Assembly: GCF_902706095.1 (NCBI RefSeq)
Contig: NZ_CACSJP010000001.1
Coordinates: 62,001-126,000, forward strand
Length of the DNA stretch: 64,000 nucleotides
Reading direction: 5' to 3'
DNA from: Rhizobium sp. 18065
GTDB lineage: Bacteria > Pseudomonadota > Alphaproteobacteria > Rhizobiales > Rhizobiaceae
A program made the translations under genes and the position numbers. Below, piece after piece: positions 46,068-55,468 of this stretch. The notes under the pieces are model-generated. The model made no database searches, was not told the origin of the DNA, and worked only from the letters and a program-made list of their open reading frames with translations. Numbering within the stretch: the stretch's first letter is position 1; every line of letters starts with the position of its first letter.

Positions 46068-47210
46068 TCAGTCACTGAGCGTGTCGAAGAAATCCTTCAT
46101 CCGGGAAAAGAAACCCGTCGATTCCGGATTGTTTTCCTTCGACGACAGCTGTTCGAATTCCTGCAGCAGCTCCCGCTGGCGCTTTGAGAGCTTTTGCGGC
46201 GTCTCGATCTGGATCTGGATATAGAGATCACCCGTCTGCGTTGACCGCAGCACAGGCATGCCCTTGCCCTTGAGACGGAACTGCTTGCCCGGCTGCGTGC
46301 CCTCCGGCACGGTCACCCGCGACTTTGTCCCGTCCAGCGTCGCGACGTCGAAAGTGCCGCCAAGCGCTGCCGTCGTCATCGAGATCGGCACCGAGCAATA
46401 GAGATCGGCCCCGTCGCGCTGGAAGAATTCATGCGGCCTGACCGACAGGAATATGTAGAGGTCGCCTGACGGACCGCCCCTGAGACCGGCTTCCCCTTCG
46501 CCTTGCAGACGAATGCGCGTGCCATCCTCGATGCCCGACGGAATGTTGACCGACAGCGAACGCTCTTCGGTCACGCGGCCCTGGCCATTGCACTTGCCAC
46601 ATGGGTCCGAAATGGTCTGACCCCGTCCATGACAGGTCGGGCAGGTCCGCTCGATCGAGAAGAAGCCCTGGGCTGCACGAATACGGCCGGAACCCTGACA
46701 GGTCGCACAGGTGGTCGGCTTGGTGCCGGGCTTGGCGCCGCTGCCGGTGCAGACTTCGCAGGTGATCGAGGTTGGAACCCGGATCTGCGCGGTCTTGCCG
46801 GTAAAGGCCTCTTCCAGCGAGATTTCCATGTTGTAGCGCAGGTCTGCGCCGCGCTCGCGTCCATTGGTGGACCGGGCGCGTCCACCGCGGGCGCCACCCA
46901 TCATCTCGCCGAAGATGTCCTCGAAAATATCCGAGAAACCGCCGCCGCCGGCGAAGCCACCGCCACCACCGCCACCACCGCCATTTTCGAACGCGGCATG
47001 GCCGAATCGATCATAGGCCGCGCGCTTCTGCGGATCCTTCAAGGTCTCATAGGCCTCGTTGATCTCCTTGAACTTGCGTTCGGCGTCCTTGTCGTCGGGA
47101 TTCTTGTCGGGATGGTAGACCATCGCAAGCTTGCGGAAGGCGCTTTTCAGCTCCTTCTCGTCTGCGGTTCGGCCAACCCCTAGGGTTTCGTAGAAATCTG
47201 CTTTTGCCAT
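46068..47210 (-). CDS. dnaJ: Chaperone DnaJ (Hsp40)
   Basis: Type I co-chaperone of DnaK. The protein has 380 residues: J domain with HPD at 33-35 ([10 protein letters not shown]), a Gly-rich linker (about 75-95), a zinc domain with four CxxCxGxG repeats ([32 protein letters not shown]) and the C-terminal substrate-binding domains. It lies four bases after the small secreted-protein gene that separates it from dnaK, so it is expected to be cotranscribed from the heat-shock promoter of dnaK. Confidence 0.97.
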   Translation of the reverse strand: MAKADFYETLGVGRTADEKELKSAFRKLAMVYHPDKNPDDKDAERKFKEINEAYETLKDPQKRAAYDRFGHAAFENGGGGGGGGGFAGGGGFSDIFEDIFGEMMGGARGGRARSTNGRERGADLRYNMEISLEEAFTGKTAQIRVPTSITCEVCTGSGAKPGTKPTTCATCQGSGRIRAAQGFFSIERTCPTCHGRGQTISDPCGKCNGQGRVTEERSLSVNIPSGIEDGTRIRLQGEGEAGLRGGPSGDLYIFLSVRPHEFFQRDGADLYCSVPISMTTAALGGTFDVATLDGTKSRVTVPEGTQPGKQFRLKGKGMPVLRSTQTGDLYIQIQIETPQKLSKRQRELLQEFEQLSSKENNPESTGFFSRMKDFFDTLSD

Positions 47211-47214
47211 GATA

Positions 47215-47688
47215 TTACAGAGCTCTCAAAGCTTTCTCCACGCTGGTGTGGCTGCCAGTTTTCTTGCCTGCCTGCTTGTCGCAGGTCAGCATGTCTTTCC
47301 GGAAATCGGATGAAGCGGAAACGGCGTCGTCCAGCAGGGCCTTGCGCGGTTCGCCCTTGCTGGCAAGCCCGTCGGATGCCGAGACTGCGGCGAAGGCCAG
47401 GGAATGAGCCGCCATGTCGCAGGCCGAAACCTCGCCCCCGCTTTCGCGTTTCTCCAGGGCTGCTTCGATGATCCGTCCGAGTTCGTTGCCGATGCGAAAC
47501 AGGCTGTTGCTGTCGCCTGCAGTGATGGCCTTGGCAATGGTCGATTCAGCGGTACTCACCTGGCGGTGAACGGCACTGAGCTGAGCCTTGTCCTGTGCCT
47601 GGACGGCACCCGTCGCGACGATCAAAGAAAATGCGGCTGGCCCGAAGGCCAGCCACGTTGGAGACAAACGCCGCGTCGAGGCCCGCAT
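47215..47688 (-). CDS. Secreted hypothetical protein between dnaK and dnaJ
   Basis: A 157-residue protein with a signal peptide (hydrophobic core about residues 12-30, cleavage after AVQA). The mature part, about 125 residues, is helical, with two Cys residues (SACDMAAHS and LTCDKQAG) that could form a disulfide. It has a Lys/Ser-rich C-terminus. The ATG at 47688 overlaps the dnaK stop codon by one base (TAATG) and the stop is four bases from the dnaJ start, so it is translationally embedded in the dnaK-dnaJ operon. I recognise no family. Confidence 0.82.
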   Translation of the reverse strand: MRASTRRLSPTWLAFGPAAFSLIVATGAVQAQDKAQLSAVHRQVSTAESTIAKAITAGDSNSLFRIGNELGRIIEAALEKRESGGEVSACDMAAHSLAFAAVSASDGLASKGEPRKALLDDAVSASSDFRKDMLTCDKQAGKKTGSHTSVEKALRAL

Positions 47689-49601
47689 TAGGCGGACTTC
47701 TTCGTGTCTTCGTCCTTCACTTCCTCATAATCGGCATCAACGATATCGCTATCCTGGCCATTCTGCGCATTGTCTGCACCACCTTCAGCCTGCTGGGCTT
47801 CATAGATGGCCTGGCCGAGCTTCATGGAGACTTCCATGAGGGTCTGCGTCTTGGCCTGGATGTCGTCTGCCGACGGTTCGGAGACTTCGAGAGAGCCCTT
47901 CAGGGCTACAATCGCATCCTCGATCGCCTTGCGATCGGTCTCGGAAACCTTGTCGCCAAATTCGCTGACCGACTTTTCGGTCGAGTGGATCAGGCTTTCG
48001 GCGCTGTTCTTGGCTTCGACGACGGCACGGCGCTGCTTGTCGGCATCGGCATTCGCTTCGGCGTCCTTGACCATCTTTTCGATGTCGGCGTCGGACAGAC
48101 CTCCAGATGCCTGGATACGGATCTGCTGTTCCTTGCCGGTGCCCTTGTCCTTGGCCGAAACCTGCACGATGCCGTTGGCATCGATGTCGAAGGTCACTTC
48201 GATCTGCGGAACGCCACGCGGTGCCGGCGGCAGGCCGACAAGGTCGAACTGACCAAGCAGCTTGTTGTCCTGGGCCATTTCGCGCTCGCCCTGGCTGACG
48301 CGGATGGTCACGGCCGACTGGCTGTCTTCGGCGGTCGAGAAGGTTTGGCTCTTCTTGGTCGGGATCGTCGTGTTGCGGTCGATCAGACGGGTGAAGACGC
48401 CACCGAGGGTTTCGATGCCGAGCGACAGCGGGGTCACGTCGAGCAGCAGAACGTCCTTGACGTCGCCCTGCAGAACGCCGGCCTGGATCGCGGCGCCCAT
48501 GGCGACCACTTCATCCGGGTTGACGCCCTTGTGCGGCTCCTTGCCGAACAGCTGCTTGACGATTTCCTGAACCTTCGGCATGCGGCTCATGCCGCCGACG
48601 AGAACGACTTCCTCGATCTCGGCTGCCGTCAGGCCTGCATCCTTGAGCGCTGCCTTGCACGGGGCAACGGTGCGCTGGATCAGGTCGTCGACCAGGTTTT
48701 CAAACTTGGCGCGGGTCAGCTTCATCGTCAGGTGCTTCGGACCGGTCGCATCCGCCGTGATGAACGGCAGGTTGATTTCGGTCTGCTGCGACGAGGACAG
48801 CTCGATCTTGGCCTTTTCAGCGGCTTCCTTCAAGCGCTGCAGAGCCAGCTTGTCGCCCTTCAGGTCGATGCCCTGGTCCTTCTTGAACTCGCCTGCGAGA
48901 TACTCGACCAGACGCATGTCGAAGTCTTCACCGCCGAGGAAGGTATCGCCGTTGGTCGACTTCACTTCGAAGACGCCATCGCCGATTTCCAGAACCGATA
49001 TATCGAAGGTACCGCCACCAAGGTCGTAAACGGCGATCGTCTTGCCTTCGCGCTTGTCCATGCCATAGGCAAGGGCAGCAGCGGTCGGCTCGTTGATGAT
49101 GCGCAGGACTTCAAGGCCAGCGATACGGCCGGCATCCTTGGTCGCCTGACGCTGGGCGTCGTTGAAGTAGGCCGGAACGGTGATGACAGCCTTTTCGACC
49201 TTTTCGCCGAGATAGGCTTCCGCCGTTTCCTTCATCTTCTGCAGGATCATGGCGGAGATCTGCGAAGGCGAATAGCCCTTGCCCTGGGCTTCGACCCAGG
49301 CGTCGCCATTGTCACCCTTGACGATATGGAAAGGGACCAGACCCTTGTCCTTCTCGACGGTCGGATCTTCGTAGCGGCGGCCGATCAGGCGCTTGACGGC
49401 GAAGAGGGTGTTGGTCGGGTTGGTGACCGCCTGACGCTTGGCCGGCTGGCCGACAAGGCGTTCGCCATCGTCGGAAAATGCCACCATCGACGGTGTAGTG
49501 CGTGCGCCTTCGGAATTCTCGATGACCTTCGCGTCCTTGCCGTCCATGACGGAGACGCAGGAGTTGGTCGTTCCAAGGTCGATACCGATTACTTTAGCCA
49601 T
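47688..49601 (-). CDS. dnaK: Chaperone DnaK (Hsp70)
   Basis: ATP-dependent folding chaperone. The protein has 637 residues, normal length. Hsp70 signatures are intact: [11 protein letters not shown] (residues 6-16), [19 protein letters not shown] (about 195), [20 protein letters not shown] (about 335), then the substrate-binding domain and a C-terminal lid ending in an acidic [17 protein letters not shown]. Start ATG 49601 has aaggagagaatgaa upstream. A heat-shock promoter lies about 110 bases before it. grpE is not in this window. Confidence 0.98.
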   Translation of the reverse strand: MAKVIGIDLGTTNSCVSVMDGKDAKVIENSEGARTTPSMVAFSDDGERLVGQPAKRQAVTNPTNTLFAVKRLIGRRYEDPTVEKDKGLVPFHIVKGDNGDAWVEAQGKGYSPSQISAMILQKMKETAEAYLGEKVEKAVITVPAYFNDAQRQATKDAGRIAGLEVLRIINEPTAAALAYGMDKREGKTIAVYDLGGGTFDISVLEIGDGVFEVKSTNGDTFLGGEDFDMRLVEYLAGEFKKDQGIDLKGDKLALQRLKEAAEKAKIELSSSQQTEINLPFITADATGPKHLTMKLTRAKFENLVDDLIQRTVAPCKAALKDAGLTAAEIEEVVLVGGMSRMPKVQEIVKQLFGKEPHKGVNPDEVVAMGAAIQAGVLQGDVKDVLLLDVTPLSLGIETLGGVFTRLIDRNTTIPTKKSQTFSTAEDSQSAVTIRVSQGEREMAQDNKLLGQFDLVGLPPAPRGVPQIEVTFDIDANGIVQVSAKDKGTGKEQQIRIQASGGLSDADIEKMVKDAEANADADKQRRAVVEAKNSAESLIHSTEKSVSEFGDKVSETDRKAIEDAIVALKGSLEVSEPSADDIQAKTQTLMEVSMKLGQAIYEAQQAEGGADNAQNGQDSDIVDADYEEVKDEDTKKSA

Positions 49602-49708
49602 TTCATTCTCTCCTTGAAGCAGGCTGTCGGAACCCCAATCAGGCATTCCCTGACAGCCCCTCGACGTGGACGGTCTGTGATGTTCGCAGCCACGCTGCGG
49701 TTATGTCG

Positions 49709-49740
49709 CGTATATAAGAAGCAGTTTTTCGGACTGCAAG
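49709..49740 (-). promoter_or_regulatory. RpoH (sigma-32) heat-shock promoter of dnaK
   Basis: On the minus strand CTTG (49740-49737) is followed after 18 bases by CTTATATACG (49718-49709). This matches the published alphaproteobacterial heat-shock consensus CTTG-N17-18-CYTATNTNNG at every fixed position. The transcript would start near 49702, giving a dnaK leader of about 100 bases. The rest of the 294-base gap (49602-49895) shows no gene. Confidence 0.88.
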
Positions 49741-49895
49741 GCTGGATTTCCGCTGTAATCCAGTAAATAGAACAGATTGGCGGCGGTTTTCTCCACCAGA
49801 AATGGGATGCCGATCCCGCTTTGCCAAGCAGATTTCCTAGAGGGGCAGGCTTGCGTCTGGCATGCCGGCCAAGAACTCCGCTTCTTTGCAGTAGA

Positions 49896-52172
49896 TCATT
49901 GCCCCAGAATGAGGTCGAGCAGGGTGGTTCGCCGCCGTTCGCCACCTGCAGATGGCGCCGGTCCGACGTCGCCCGGCGGGATCGGGCCGGTGGTGCCGGC
50001 CATCCCGGGTTCGGCGCCTTGCGGCGGAAGCGGAGCCTCTGGCTGCGCGGGATAACGCTCTTCGCCGCCACCCGTGAACACGTCCGAAATGATCGTGCCG
50101 ATCGTCATGTCCTCTGGCTGCGGTGCCGGCTCGTAATAGTCGCCGCCGGGCAAAGGCGCTGGAGAAAGTCCCTGATGGGCGGCAGTCATGAAGTCATGCC
50201 AGGCCACCGCCGGAAGACCGCCGCCGGTGACTTTCTTCATCGACTGGCCGTCGTCATTGCCGAACCAGACGCCGGTGGTCAGGTTGCTGGTATAGCCGAC
50301 AAACAGTGCATCGCGGAACGATTGCGTCGTGCCGCTCTTGCCGGCCGCCTCCCAGCCCTTCAAGCGGGCCTTGCGGCCGGTGCCGTTGTTGATCACGCCC
50401 ATCATCATCTTGTTCATCGACGACACGACACCGTCACTGAGGACGCGCGGCGGCTCAAGATAATTGTTCTCGTAGATCACCGTGCCGTCGGTCTTCAGGA
50501 TTCTGCGGATCACATGCGGTGTCGCCTTGTAGCCGCCGTTCATGAACGGTGCATAGGCTGCGGTCAGTTCGAGCAGCGAGACTTCCGAAGTGCCGAGCGC
50601 GATGGAGGCATTGTTCTGCAGGTCCGAATCGATCCCCATCCTGTGCGCAAGCTTGATCACCTGGTCGGGACCGACCTCCATCACCATCTGCGCCGCAATC
50701 GTGTTCAGCGAATCCTCCATCGCCTGGGTCAGCGTCACGGGACCGCGAAATTTCTGGTCGTAGTTCTCCGGCGTCCACGCGCCGATCCGGATCGGTGCGT
50801 CGTTGCGGATCGAATCCGGCCTGAGGCCGATTTCCATGGCCGCCGCGTAGACGAACGGCTTGAACGCCGAGCCCGGCTGGCGCTTGGCCTTGACCGCCCG
50901 GTTAAACTGGCTTTCGGCATAGTCGCGCCCGCCGACCAGCGCCCGGATCGCGCCTGTACCGTCGATGGAAACCAGCGCTGCCTGCGAGGCGTTGAGCTTG
51001 GCGCCATCGGCTGCCAGCCTCTCGGTGAGTGCCGCTTCCGCCTTTTTCTCCAGCGTCATGTCGATGGTCGTCTCAACCACCAGATCCTCGGTCACCGTGC
51101 CAATCAGGCCGGTGACCTCGTCCTTGACCATGTCGGCGACATACTGACCGGCACCGCTCCAGTAGCGCTTCGCCCGGGTCGGCGATTGCGACATTGCGGT
51201 CTTGATCTCGTCATCGGTGACATAGCCTTCCTCGCGCATTGCCCCGAGCACGACCTGGGCCCGGGCCTCTGCCGCTTCAGGATCGCGGGCAGGCGAAAGC
51301 CTGGACGGTGCCTTCAGCAATCCGGCGAGAAGTGCTGCCTCGCCAAGATTCACATCGCGGGCCGACTTGTTGAAATAGCGCCGTGCCGCAGCCTCGACCC
51401 CATAGGCGTTCGAACCGAAATAGACCCGGTTCAGATACATCGCCAGGATCTGGTCCTTGGTGAATTTCTGCTCAAGCCAGAAGGACAGGAGAACCTCCTG
51501 CACCTTGCGCTCGATGGTGCGCTCCGGCGACAGGAACAGGTTCTTGGCCAGCTGCTGGGTCAGTGTCGAGCCACCCTGCAGACTGCCGCTTCCGGTCAGG
51601 TTGTTGACCACGGCGCGCGCTAGGCCGAGCGGATCGACGCCGAAATGCGAATAGAAACGCCGATCCTCGATCGCCATCACGGCTTGCGGAATATACGGCG
51701 ACATCTCCTCGAGCGGCAGCGCCTCACCGCCGGTCGCGCCGCGATTGGCGATCACGGTTCCCTCTACCGAAACGATCTTCATGTTCGGCGGGCGTTCGGG
51801 AATAGACCAGCTGCTCGCACTCGGCATCTGCATTCCGTAATAGAAGACGAGACCACCAACGGCGATCCCGCCCCAGATCGACAGAACGAAGCACCAGTAG
51901 ATCAGCTTGCCGATGCCAAATCCGCTTGCGGGCGCGGGCTTCGCCTTGCGGCCACGCGCGGATGGTTTCGTCTTCGCTTTTGCCTGGGATTTTGAGCCTT
52001 TGGCTCCCTTCTTCGCCTGTCCATTTCGCCCACCGAGCCGATCGTTGGCGTCAAGGCGAAAATCCTCCTCCTCTCGATCATCCTCGAAAGTCGGTTCGAC
52101 ACGGTCGCGGGATTTGCCTCTGGTCACCATCGAGGGCGATCTGCTCCGGATAAGTCTCGGACGCCGCGGCAT
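49896..52172 (-). CDS. Penicillin-binding protein 1A (bifunctional)
   Basis: Polymerises and crosslinks peptidoglycan. About 758 residues: a Lys/Arg-rich cytoplasmic tail (residues 15-80), one membrane helix (about 86-112), a GT51 glycosyltransferase domain with the catalytic EDRRFYSHFGVDPLG and GGSTLTQQLAKNL, then a transpeptidase domain with RQPGSAFKPF (SxxK Ser near 434), SLN and KSGTT (near 613). The C-terminus is Pro-rich and ends LDLILGQ. I take ATG 52172; the frame is open to 52250, and a later Met in the basic tail is possible. Confidence 0.94.
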   Translation of the reverse strand: MPRRPRLIRSRSPSMVTRGKSRDRVEPTFEDDREEEDFRLDANDRLGGRNGQAKKGAKGSKSQAKAKTKPSARGRKAKPAPASGFGIGKLIYWCFVLSIWGGIAVGGLVFYYGMQMPSASSWSIPERPPNMKIVSVEGTVIANRGATGGEALPLEEMSPYIPQAVMAIEDRRFYSHFGVDPLGLARAVVNNLTGSGSLQGGSTLTQQLAKNLFLSPERTIERKVQEVLLSFWLEQKFTKDQILAMYLNRVYFGSNAYGVEAAARRYFNKSARDVNLGEAALLAGLLKAPSRLSPARDPEAAEARAQVVLGAMREEGYVTDDEIKTAMSQSPTRAKRYWSGAGQYVADMVKDEVTGLIGTVTEDLVVETTIDMTLEKKAEAALTERLAADGAKLNASQAALVSIDGTGAIRALVGGRDYAESQFNRAVKAKRQPGSAFKPFVYAAAMEIGLRPDSIRNDAPIRIGAWTPENYDQKFRGPVTLTQAMEDSLNTIAAQMVMEVGPDQVIKLAHRMGIDSDLQNNASIALGTSEVSLLELTAAYAPFMNGGYKATPHVIRRILKTDGTVIYENNYLEPPRVLSDGVVSSMNKMMMGVINNGTGRKARLKGWEAAGKSGTTQSFRDALFVGYTSNLTTGVWFGNDDGQSMKKVTGGGLPAVAWHDFMTAAHQGLSPAPLPGGDYYEPAPQPEDMTIGTIISDVFTGGGEERYPAQPEAPLPPQGAEPGMAGTTGPIPPGDVGPAPSAGGERRRTTLLDLILGQ

Positions 52173-52320
52173 TGGTGCCGCGCCTGCGTCAGGTTGATGT
52201 CGAGGACAGGCTTCGTTCGCCGATGGGCAGCCTGCTTCCGATCTGAACACTAAATGCGGCGATTTAAGGGGTGGTTAAGAGGCCGTAAACAGGACGCTTT
52301 GCCAATGTCTGCCGTTTGAT

Positions 52321-52779
52321 TTATTGGCAGAGATCCGCCCATTCGGCGCCGGTCAGTTCGGCTATCCGCTGCGGTGAGATCCGAACTGCGGCATTCGTCG
52401 CGCCAGCGGCCGGGACCACTTCGTCGAAACCTTGCAGCGAGAGATCGCAAAAGACCTTGAGCGGTAACGGCAGGCCGAAGGGGCAGACGCCGCCGACCGG
52501 ATGGCTGGTTGCCTTAACGACACCATCGGCATCCAGCATGCGCGGCTTGACGCCAAACCGATCCTTGAACTTGCGATTGTCGAGCCGCTTCGTTCCGGCG
52601 GTCACCACCAGCACGACATCTTCGCCGATCCGCAGGCAGATCGTCTTGGCGATCTGGTCAGGCTCGACGCCATGGGCTTCGGCGGCCAGCGGCACGGTCG
52701 CGGAGCTGGCTTCCGTGACGATAACGGAAATCTCAGGGGCGTGGGTGAGGAAGAAGCTGCGGACGGTTTCAAGGCTCAT
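52321..52779 (-). CDS. YbaK/EbsC family aminoacyl-tRNA deacylase
   Basis: A 152-residue single-domain editing protein. The YbaK fold is seen in QIAKTICLRIGEDVVLVVTA, the conserved Lys-rich KRLDNRKFKDRFG and HPVGGVCPFGL. Members hydrolyse Cys- or Ala-tRNA(Pro) and similar mischarged tRNAs in trans. The exact specificity is not readable from the sequence. It stands alone. Confidence 0.9.
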   Translation of the reverse strand: MSLETVRSFFLTHAPEISVIVTEASSATVPLAAEAHGVEPDQIAKTICLRIGEDVVLVVTAGTKRLDNRKFKDRFGVKPRMLDADGVVKATSHPVGGVCPFGLPLPLKVFCDLSLQGFDEVVPAAGATNAAVRISPQRIAELTGAEWADLCQ

Positions 52780-52841
52780 GTGCCAAGGTTACGCTGAGGC
52801 CGGTATTCTGCGCAAGGCGCCATGGCGATCAAGCGCGGCGC

Positions 52842-52870
52842 CTTGAAACCAGGCGACTGAAATCCCATCT
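52842..52870 (+). promoter_or_regulatory. RpoH-like promoter motif with no gene downstream
   Basis: CTTGAAA (52842-52848) and TCCCATCT (52863-52870) are 14 bases apart. They match the sigma-32 consensus (CTTGAAA, then CCCCATNT) at all but one base. No coding gene follows on the plus strand before the M20 gene, which is on the other strand. Confidence 0.45.
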
Positions 52871-52876
52871 GTTTGT

Positions 52877-53100
52877 CAGCCACGCGACCAGTCCGGCATG
52901 CAGAACGCTTCAAGCGTTCTCGTCAGGATTAACCCGGTGTTAAGCATCAAGGGCCATTCTCGGCTCCAGGGTGCGAGCCTGCCGAATGCAGGCAGACACT
53001 GGATATCGCATGGCACGTTTCCGTTTTTGACCACGGATGTACTGGCAGGGATGTAGAAACGTAAAGGAAAGGCCGGTTTTCACCGGCCTTTTTGCTTTTC
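52877..53100 (+). ncRNA. Candidate small RNA in the ybaK-M20 gap
   Basis: The 326-base gap 52780-53105 lacks a gene but holds ordered hairpins on the plus strand: 52902-52920 (7-bp stem, TTCAA loop), 52977-52993 (6-bp stem) and an intrinsic terminator at 53068-53100. An RpoH-like motif lies just before the predicted 5' end. The terminator could instead serve the M20 gene on the minus strand, so the RNA remains a prediction. Confidence 0.4.
53068..53100. terminator. Rho-independent terminator
   Basis: A 9-bp AAAGGCCGG/CCGGCCTTT stem with a TTTTCA loop. The plus-strand side continues TTTGCTTTTC, a better T-run than the minus-strand side (CCTTTACGTTT). The minus-strand M20 gene ends at 53106, so it may work in both directions. 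Confidence 0.82.
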
Positions 53101-53105
53101 TGGGT

Positions 53106-54494
53106 TCAGTTTTTCGCAAGCGCGTCGAGAATTCTGATCCACGAGCGGATGCCCTTGTGGAATGAATTCAGATCATATTTCTCGTTCGGCGAATGGATGC
53201 GGTCATCCACCTGGCCAAAGCCGACCAGCAGCGAATCCATGCCGAGCATCTTCTGGAAATCGCCGACGATCGGGATCGAGCCGCCCATGCCGATGACCAC
53301 CGCAGCCTTTGGCCACTCGTCCGACAGCGCATTCTTCGCCTTGGTCAGAACCGGGGAATCGTAGGACAGCTGAATGGCAGGCGAGCCGCCATGTTCGTGA
53401 AACTCGACCGAGCAATCGGCAGGAATGCGCGACGTCACATAGGCGCGGAAGCTGTCGCGGATTTTTGCCGGGTCCTGGTCGCCGACGAGGCGGAATGACA
53501 CCTTGGCGGAGGCCTTGGCCGCGATCACGGTCTTGAAGCCTTCGCCGGTATAGCCGCCGATGATGCCGTTGACCTCGGCCGTCGGCCGCGCCCAGGTCAG
53601 TTCCAGCACCGAGCGTCCCTTTTCGCCGGACGGAATGGAAAGGCCGACCTCGCCAAGGAAGCTTTCGGCGGTACGGCCGAGGCTGTCCCAGGATGCCTTG
53701 ATGTTCGACGGTGTTTCCTCGACGCCTTCGTAGAAGCCGGGCAGGGTCACCTTGCCGGTTTCGTCATGCAGGTCGGCAAGGATCCGCGTCAGGATATGCA
53801 CCGGATTGGCCGCCGCGCCACCGAACAGGCCGGAATGCAGGTCGCGGTCGGCCGCGGTAATGGTGATTTCCTCGCCGACAAGGCCGCGCAGGGCCGCGGC
53901 AATCGCCGGTGTCTCGCGGTCCCACATGCTGGTGTCGCAGACCAGGGCGAAATCGGCTTTGAGTTCGGCTTCATTGGCGCTGAGGAAAGGCTTCAGCGAT
54001 GTCGAGCCGGATTCTTCTTCGCCTTCGAACAGGACGGTGATGCGTACGGGCAGGCTACCGTTCACCGCCTTGTAGGCGCGGCAGGCTTCGACGAAGGTCA
54101 AGAGCTGGCCCTTGTCGTCGGATGTGCCGCGACCGGTGATCACCTTGCGGCCGTCTTTTTCCTTGATCGCCGGGGCAAACGGGTCGTCTTCCCAGAGGTT
54201 CAGCGGATCGACCGGCTGCACATCATAGTGGCCGTAGAACAGCGCGTGCGGCGCGTCTTCGCTGGCCGCGGCATGATGGGCAACGACCATCGGATGGCCG
54301 GGCGTGTCGCGCACGGAGGCGGTGAAGCCGAGGTCGTTCAGCTCCTTGACCAGCCATTCGGCGGCGCGCTGGCAATCTGCCTTGAAGGCCGGATCGGTCG
54401 AGATCGAGGGGATGCGCACGAGCTCGAAAAGGCGCTCGAGGCTCTGCGGCAAGCTCTCGTCGGCCTTGGCGAGAAGAGGGGAAAGATCGGTCAT
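53106..54494 (-). CDS. M20 family dipeptidase/peptidase
   Basis: A 462-residue zinc peptidase of the M20 family (PepV/CNDP-like). The metal site is seen in FYGHYDVQPVDP (His and catalytic Asp), GRGTSDDKGQ (Asp bridging), EGEEESGS (catalytic Glu) and a C-terminal His region. The dimerisation lid domain occupies about residues 200-360. Likely cytoplasmic, cleaving dipeptides or similar amides. Start ATG 54494 has cagga upstream. Confidence 0.92.
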   Translation of the reverse strand: MTDLSPLLAKADESLPQSLERLFELVRIPSISTDPAFKADCQRAAEWLVKELNDLGFTASVRDTPGHPMVVAHHAAASEDAPHALFYGHYDVQPVDPLNLWEDDPFAPAIKEKDGRKVITGRGTSDDKGQLLTFVEACRAYKAVNGSLPVRITVLFEGEEESGSTSLKPFLSANEAELKADFALVCDTSMWDRETPAIAAALRGLVGEEITITAADRDLHSGLFGGAAANPVHILTRILADLHDETGKVTLPGFYEGVEETPSNIKASWDSLGRTAESFLGEVGLSIPSGEKGRSVLELTWARPTAEVNGIIGGYTGEGFKTVIAAKASAKVSFRLVGDQDPAKIRDSFRAYVTSRIPADCSVEFHEHGGSPAIQLSYDSPVLTKAKNALSDEWPKAAVVIGMGGSIPIVGDFQKMLGMDSLLVGFGQVDDRIHSPNEKYDLNSFHKGIRSWIRILDALAKN

Positions 54495-54599
54495 GGCAAT
54501 ATCCTGCGCAATTGAAATCGGCGGGACGATAGAGCAAAGCGCTGGCAGTTTCGAGCTTGCCGGCAGGTGATTTTTTCTCAAGCGCCTTGAAGGCTTGCT

Positions 54600-55043
54600 T
54601 CACAGCTTGCGCGCATTGGCGATCGCCCAGCGTATGTATTCCTTCAGCAATTCCTTCTCGAAGCGCCGGAAGCCGGCAAAGACGGCCTGCTCGGCATCTT
54701 CCGCCGCCGCCATCGCATCTCCTCGCATCGCCCTTGCCTTCTCGGTGAGAAAAATCTGTTGCGCCCGTTTATCCCTGGGGTGCACCCGCCGCTCGATCAG
54801 CCCGTCACGTTCCATCCGGGCCAGCGTATTGGCAATCGTCGCCTGCTCGACATCGACCCGGTCGAGCAGTTGTCGCTGAGTTAGGCCTTCCTCCTCCCAG
54901 AGTTCCAGCAGGATGGGAAACTGGCCCGGTGAAAAGCCAAGCCGTGCCGCCCGGCTTTGCAACGCTCGGGTAAAACCGCGCGCCAGCTGGGTCGCAAGGG
55001 ATGTGGCCGATTCTGAGCGTTCATGGGCCATGGTACTGAACAT
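54600..55043 (-). CDS. MarR-family transcriptional regulator
   Basis: A 147-residue winged-helix regulator. The core reads LSPGQFPILLELWEEEGLTQRQLLDRVDVEQATIANTLARMERDGLIERR, with the wing VHPRDKRAQQIFLTEKARA (given in parts, residues about 38-105). The start is uncertain among ATG 55043, 55031 and 55022. It is transcribed away from polA. The ligand is unknown. A MarR gene flanking the AbcR-type small RNA locus on the side opposite polA is, from memory, also found in Sinorhizobium. Confidence 0.88.
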   Translation of the reverse strand: MFSTMAHERSESATSLATQLARGFTRALQSRAARLGFSPGQFPILLELWEEEGLTQRQLLDRVDVEQATIANTLARMERDGLIERRVHPRDKRAQQIFLTEKARAMRGDAMAAAEDAEQAVFAGFRRFEKELLKEYIRWAIANARKL

Positions 55044-55117
55044 GTCGCTGTTTGCCTTCACGGGAATATCGCATGCGATCCATTCCCGGGGCTGACCATT
55101 TTTGGATGAGGTATTCT

Positions 55118-55252
55118 GAATAAATGAAGCCGTCGTGGCGGGCGGGGGGAATGCCACGACGGCTTCAGAATATAGGGACAAAGGCCCGGAGAGGGGGATA
55201 AGGCCTTTGTCCAAGTCTGAAGCGGCGGGGGACGAGCCTCATTCAGACTACG
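55118..55252 (-). ncRNA. AbcR-like (alpha-r15) trans-acting small RNA
   Basis: Three consecutive hairpins on the minus strand. SL1: 8-bp AGTCTGAA/TTCAGACT (55249-55214). SL2: 11-bp GGACAAAGGCC/GGCCTTTGTCC (55212-55176). SL3: 15-bp perfect stem (55167-55125) followed by TTTATT, acting as terminator. Each loop exposes a C-rich anti-Shine-Dalgarno tract: GTCCCCCGCC, TATCCCCCTCTCC and TTCCCCCCGCCC. Small RNAs of the AbcR family map to the polA-marR gap in Sinorhizobium and repress periplasmic binding proteins of ABC transporters. Location and structure agree; family identity was not checked by alignment. Only one copy is seen, where Sinorhizobium and Agrobacterium have two. The rest of the 425-base gap (55044-55468) shows nothing else. 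Confidence 0.68.
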
Positions 55253-55468
55253 ACGTGATCAGGCGTCGATGAGTATCAAATGAGCGGCCGAATGTGGTTT
55301 TTCAAGGGAAGCACTTATTACAAATCGGTAAGCTTTTCGTGATTGCCGCTTTGCCGTTGGACGCTCCTCATCCAGTTGGCTCTGCGTAGCACAATCACAC
55401 GGTGAATTTGCGCTTGGGCAGTCAAACCGCAATGGACCTTTTCGCCGCCTCGCGCTATCCATGCCGAC

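Noticed and set aside
46934..46985. Tandem CCACCGCC repeat that could look like a repeat element
   Set aside because: It codes for the glycine-rich linker of DnaJ.
55139..55232. G-rich tracts on the plus strand as possible G-quadruplexes
   Set aside because: Each tract is the complement of a C-rich sRNA loop enclosed by a perfect stem, and the terminator favours the minus strand; the RNA explanation covers them better.
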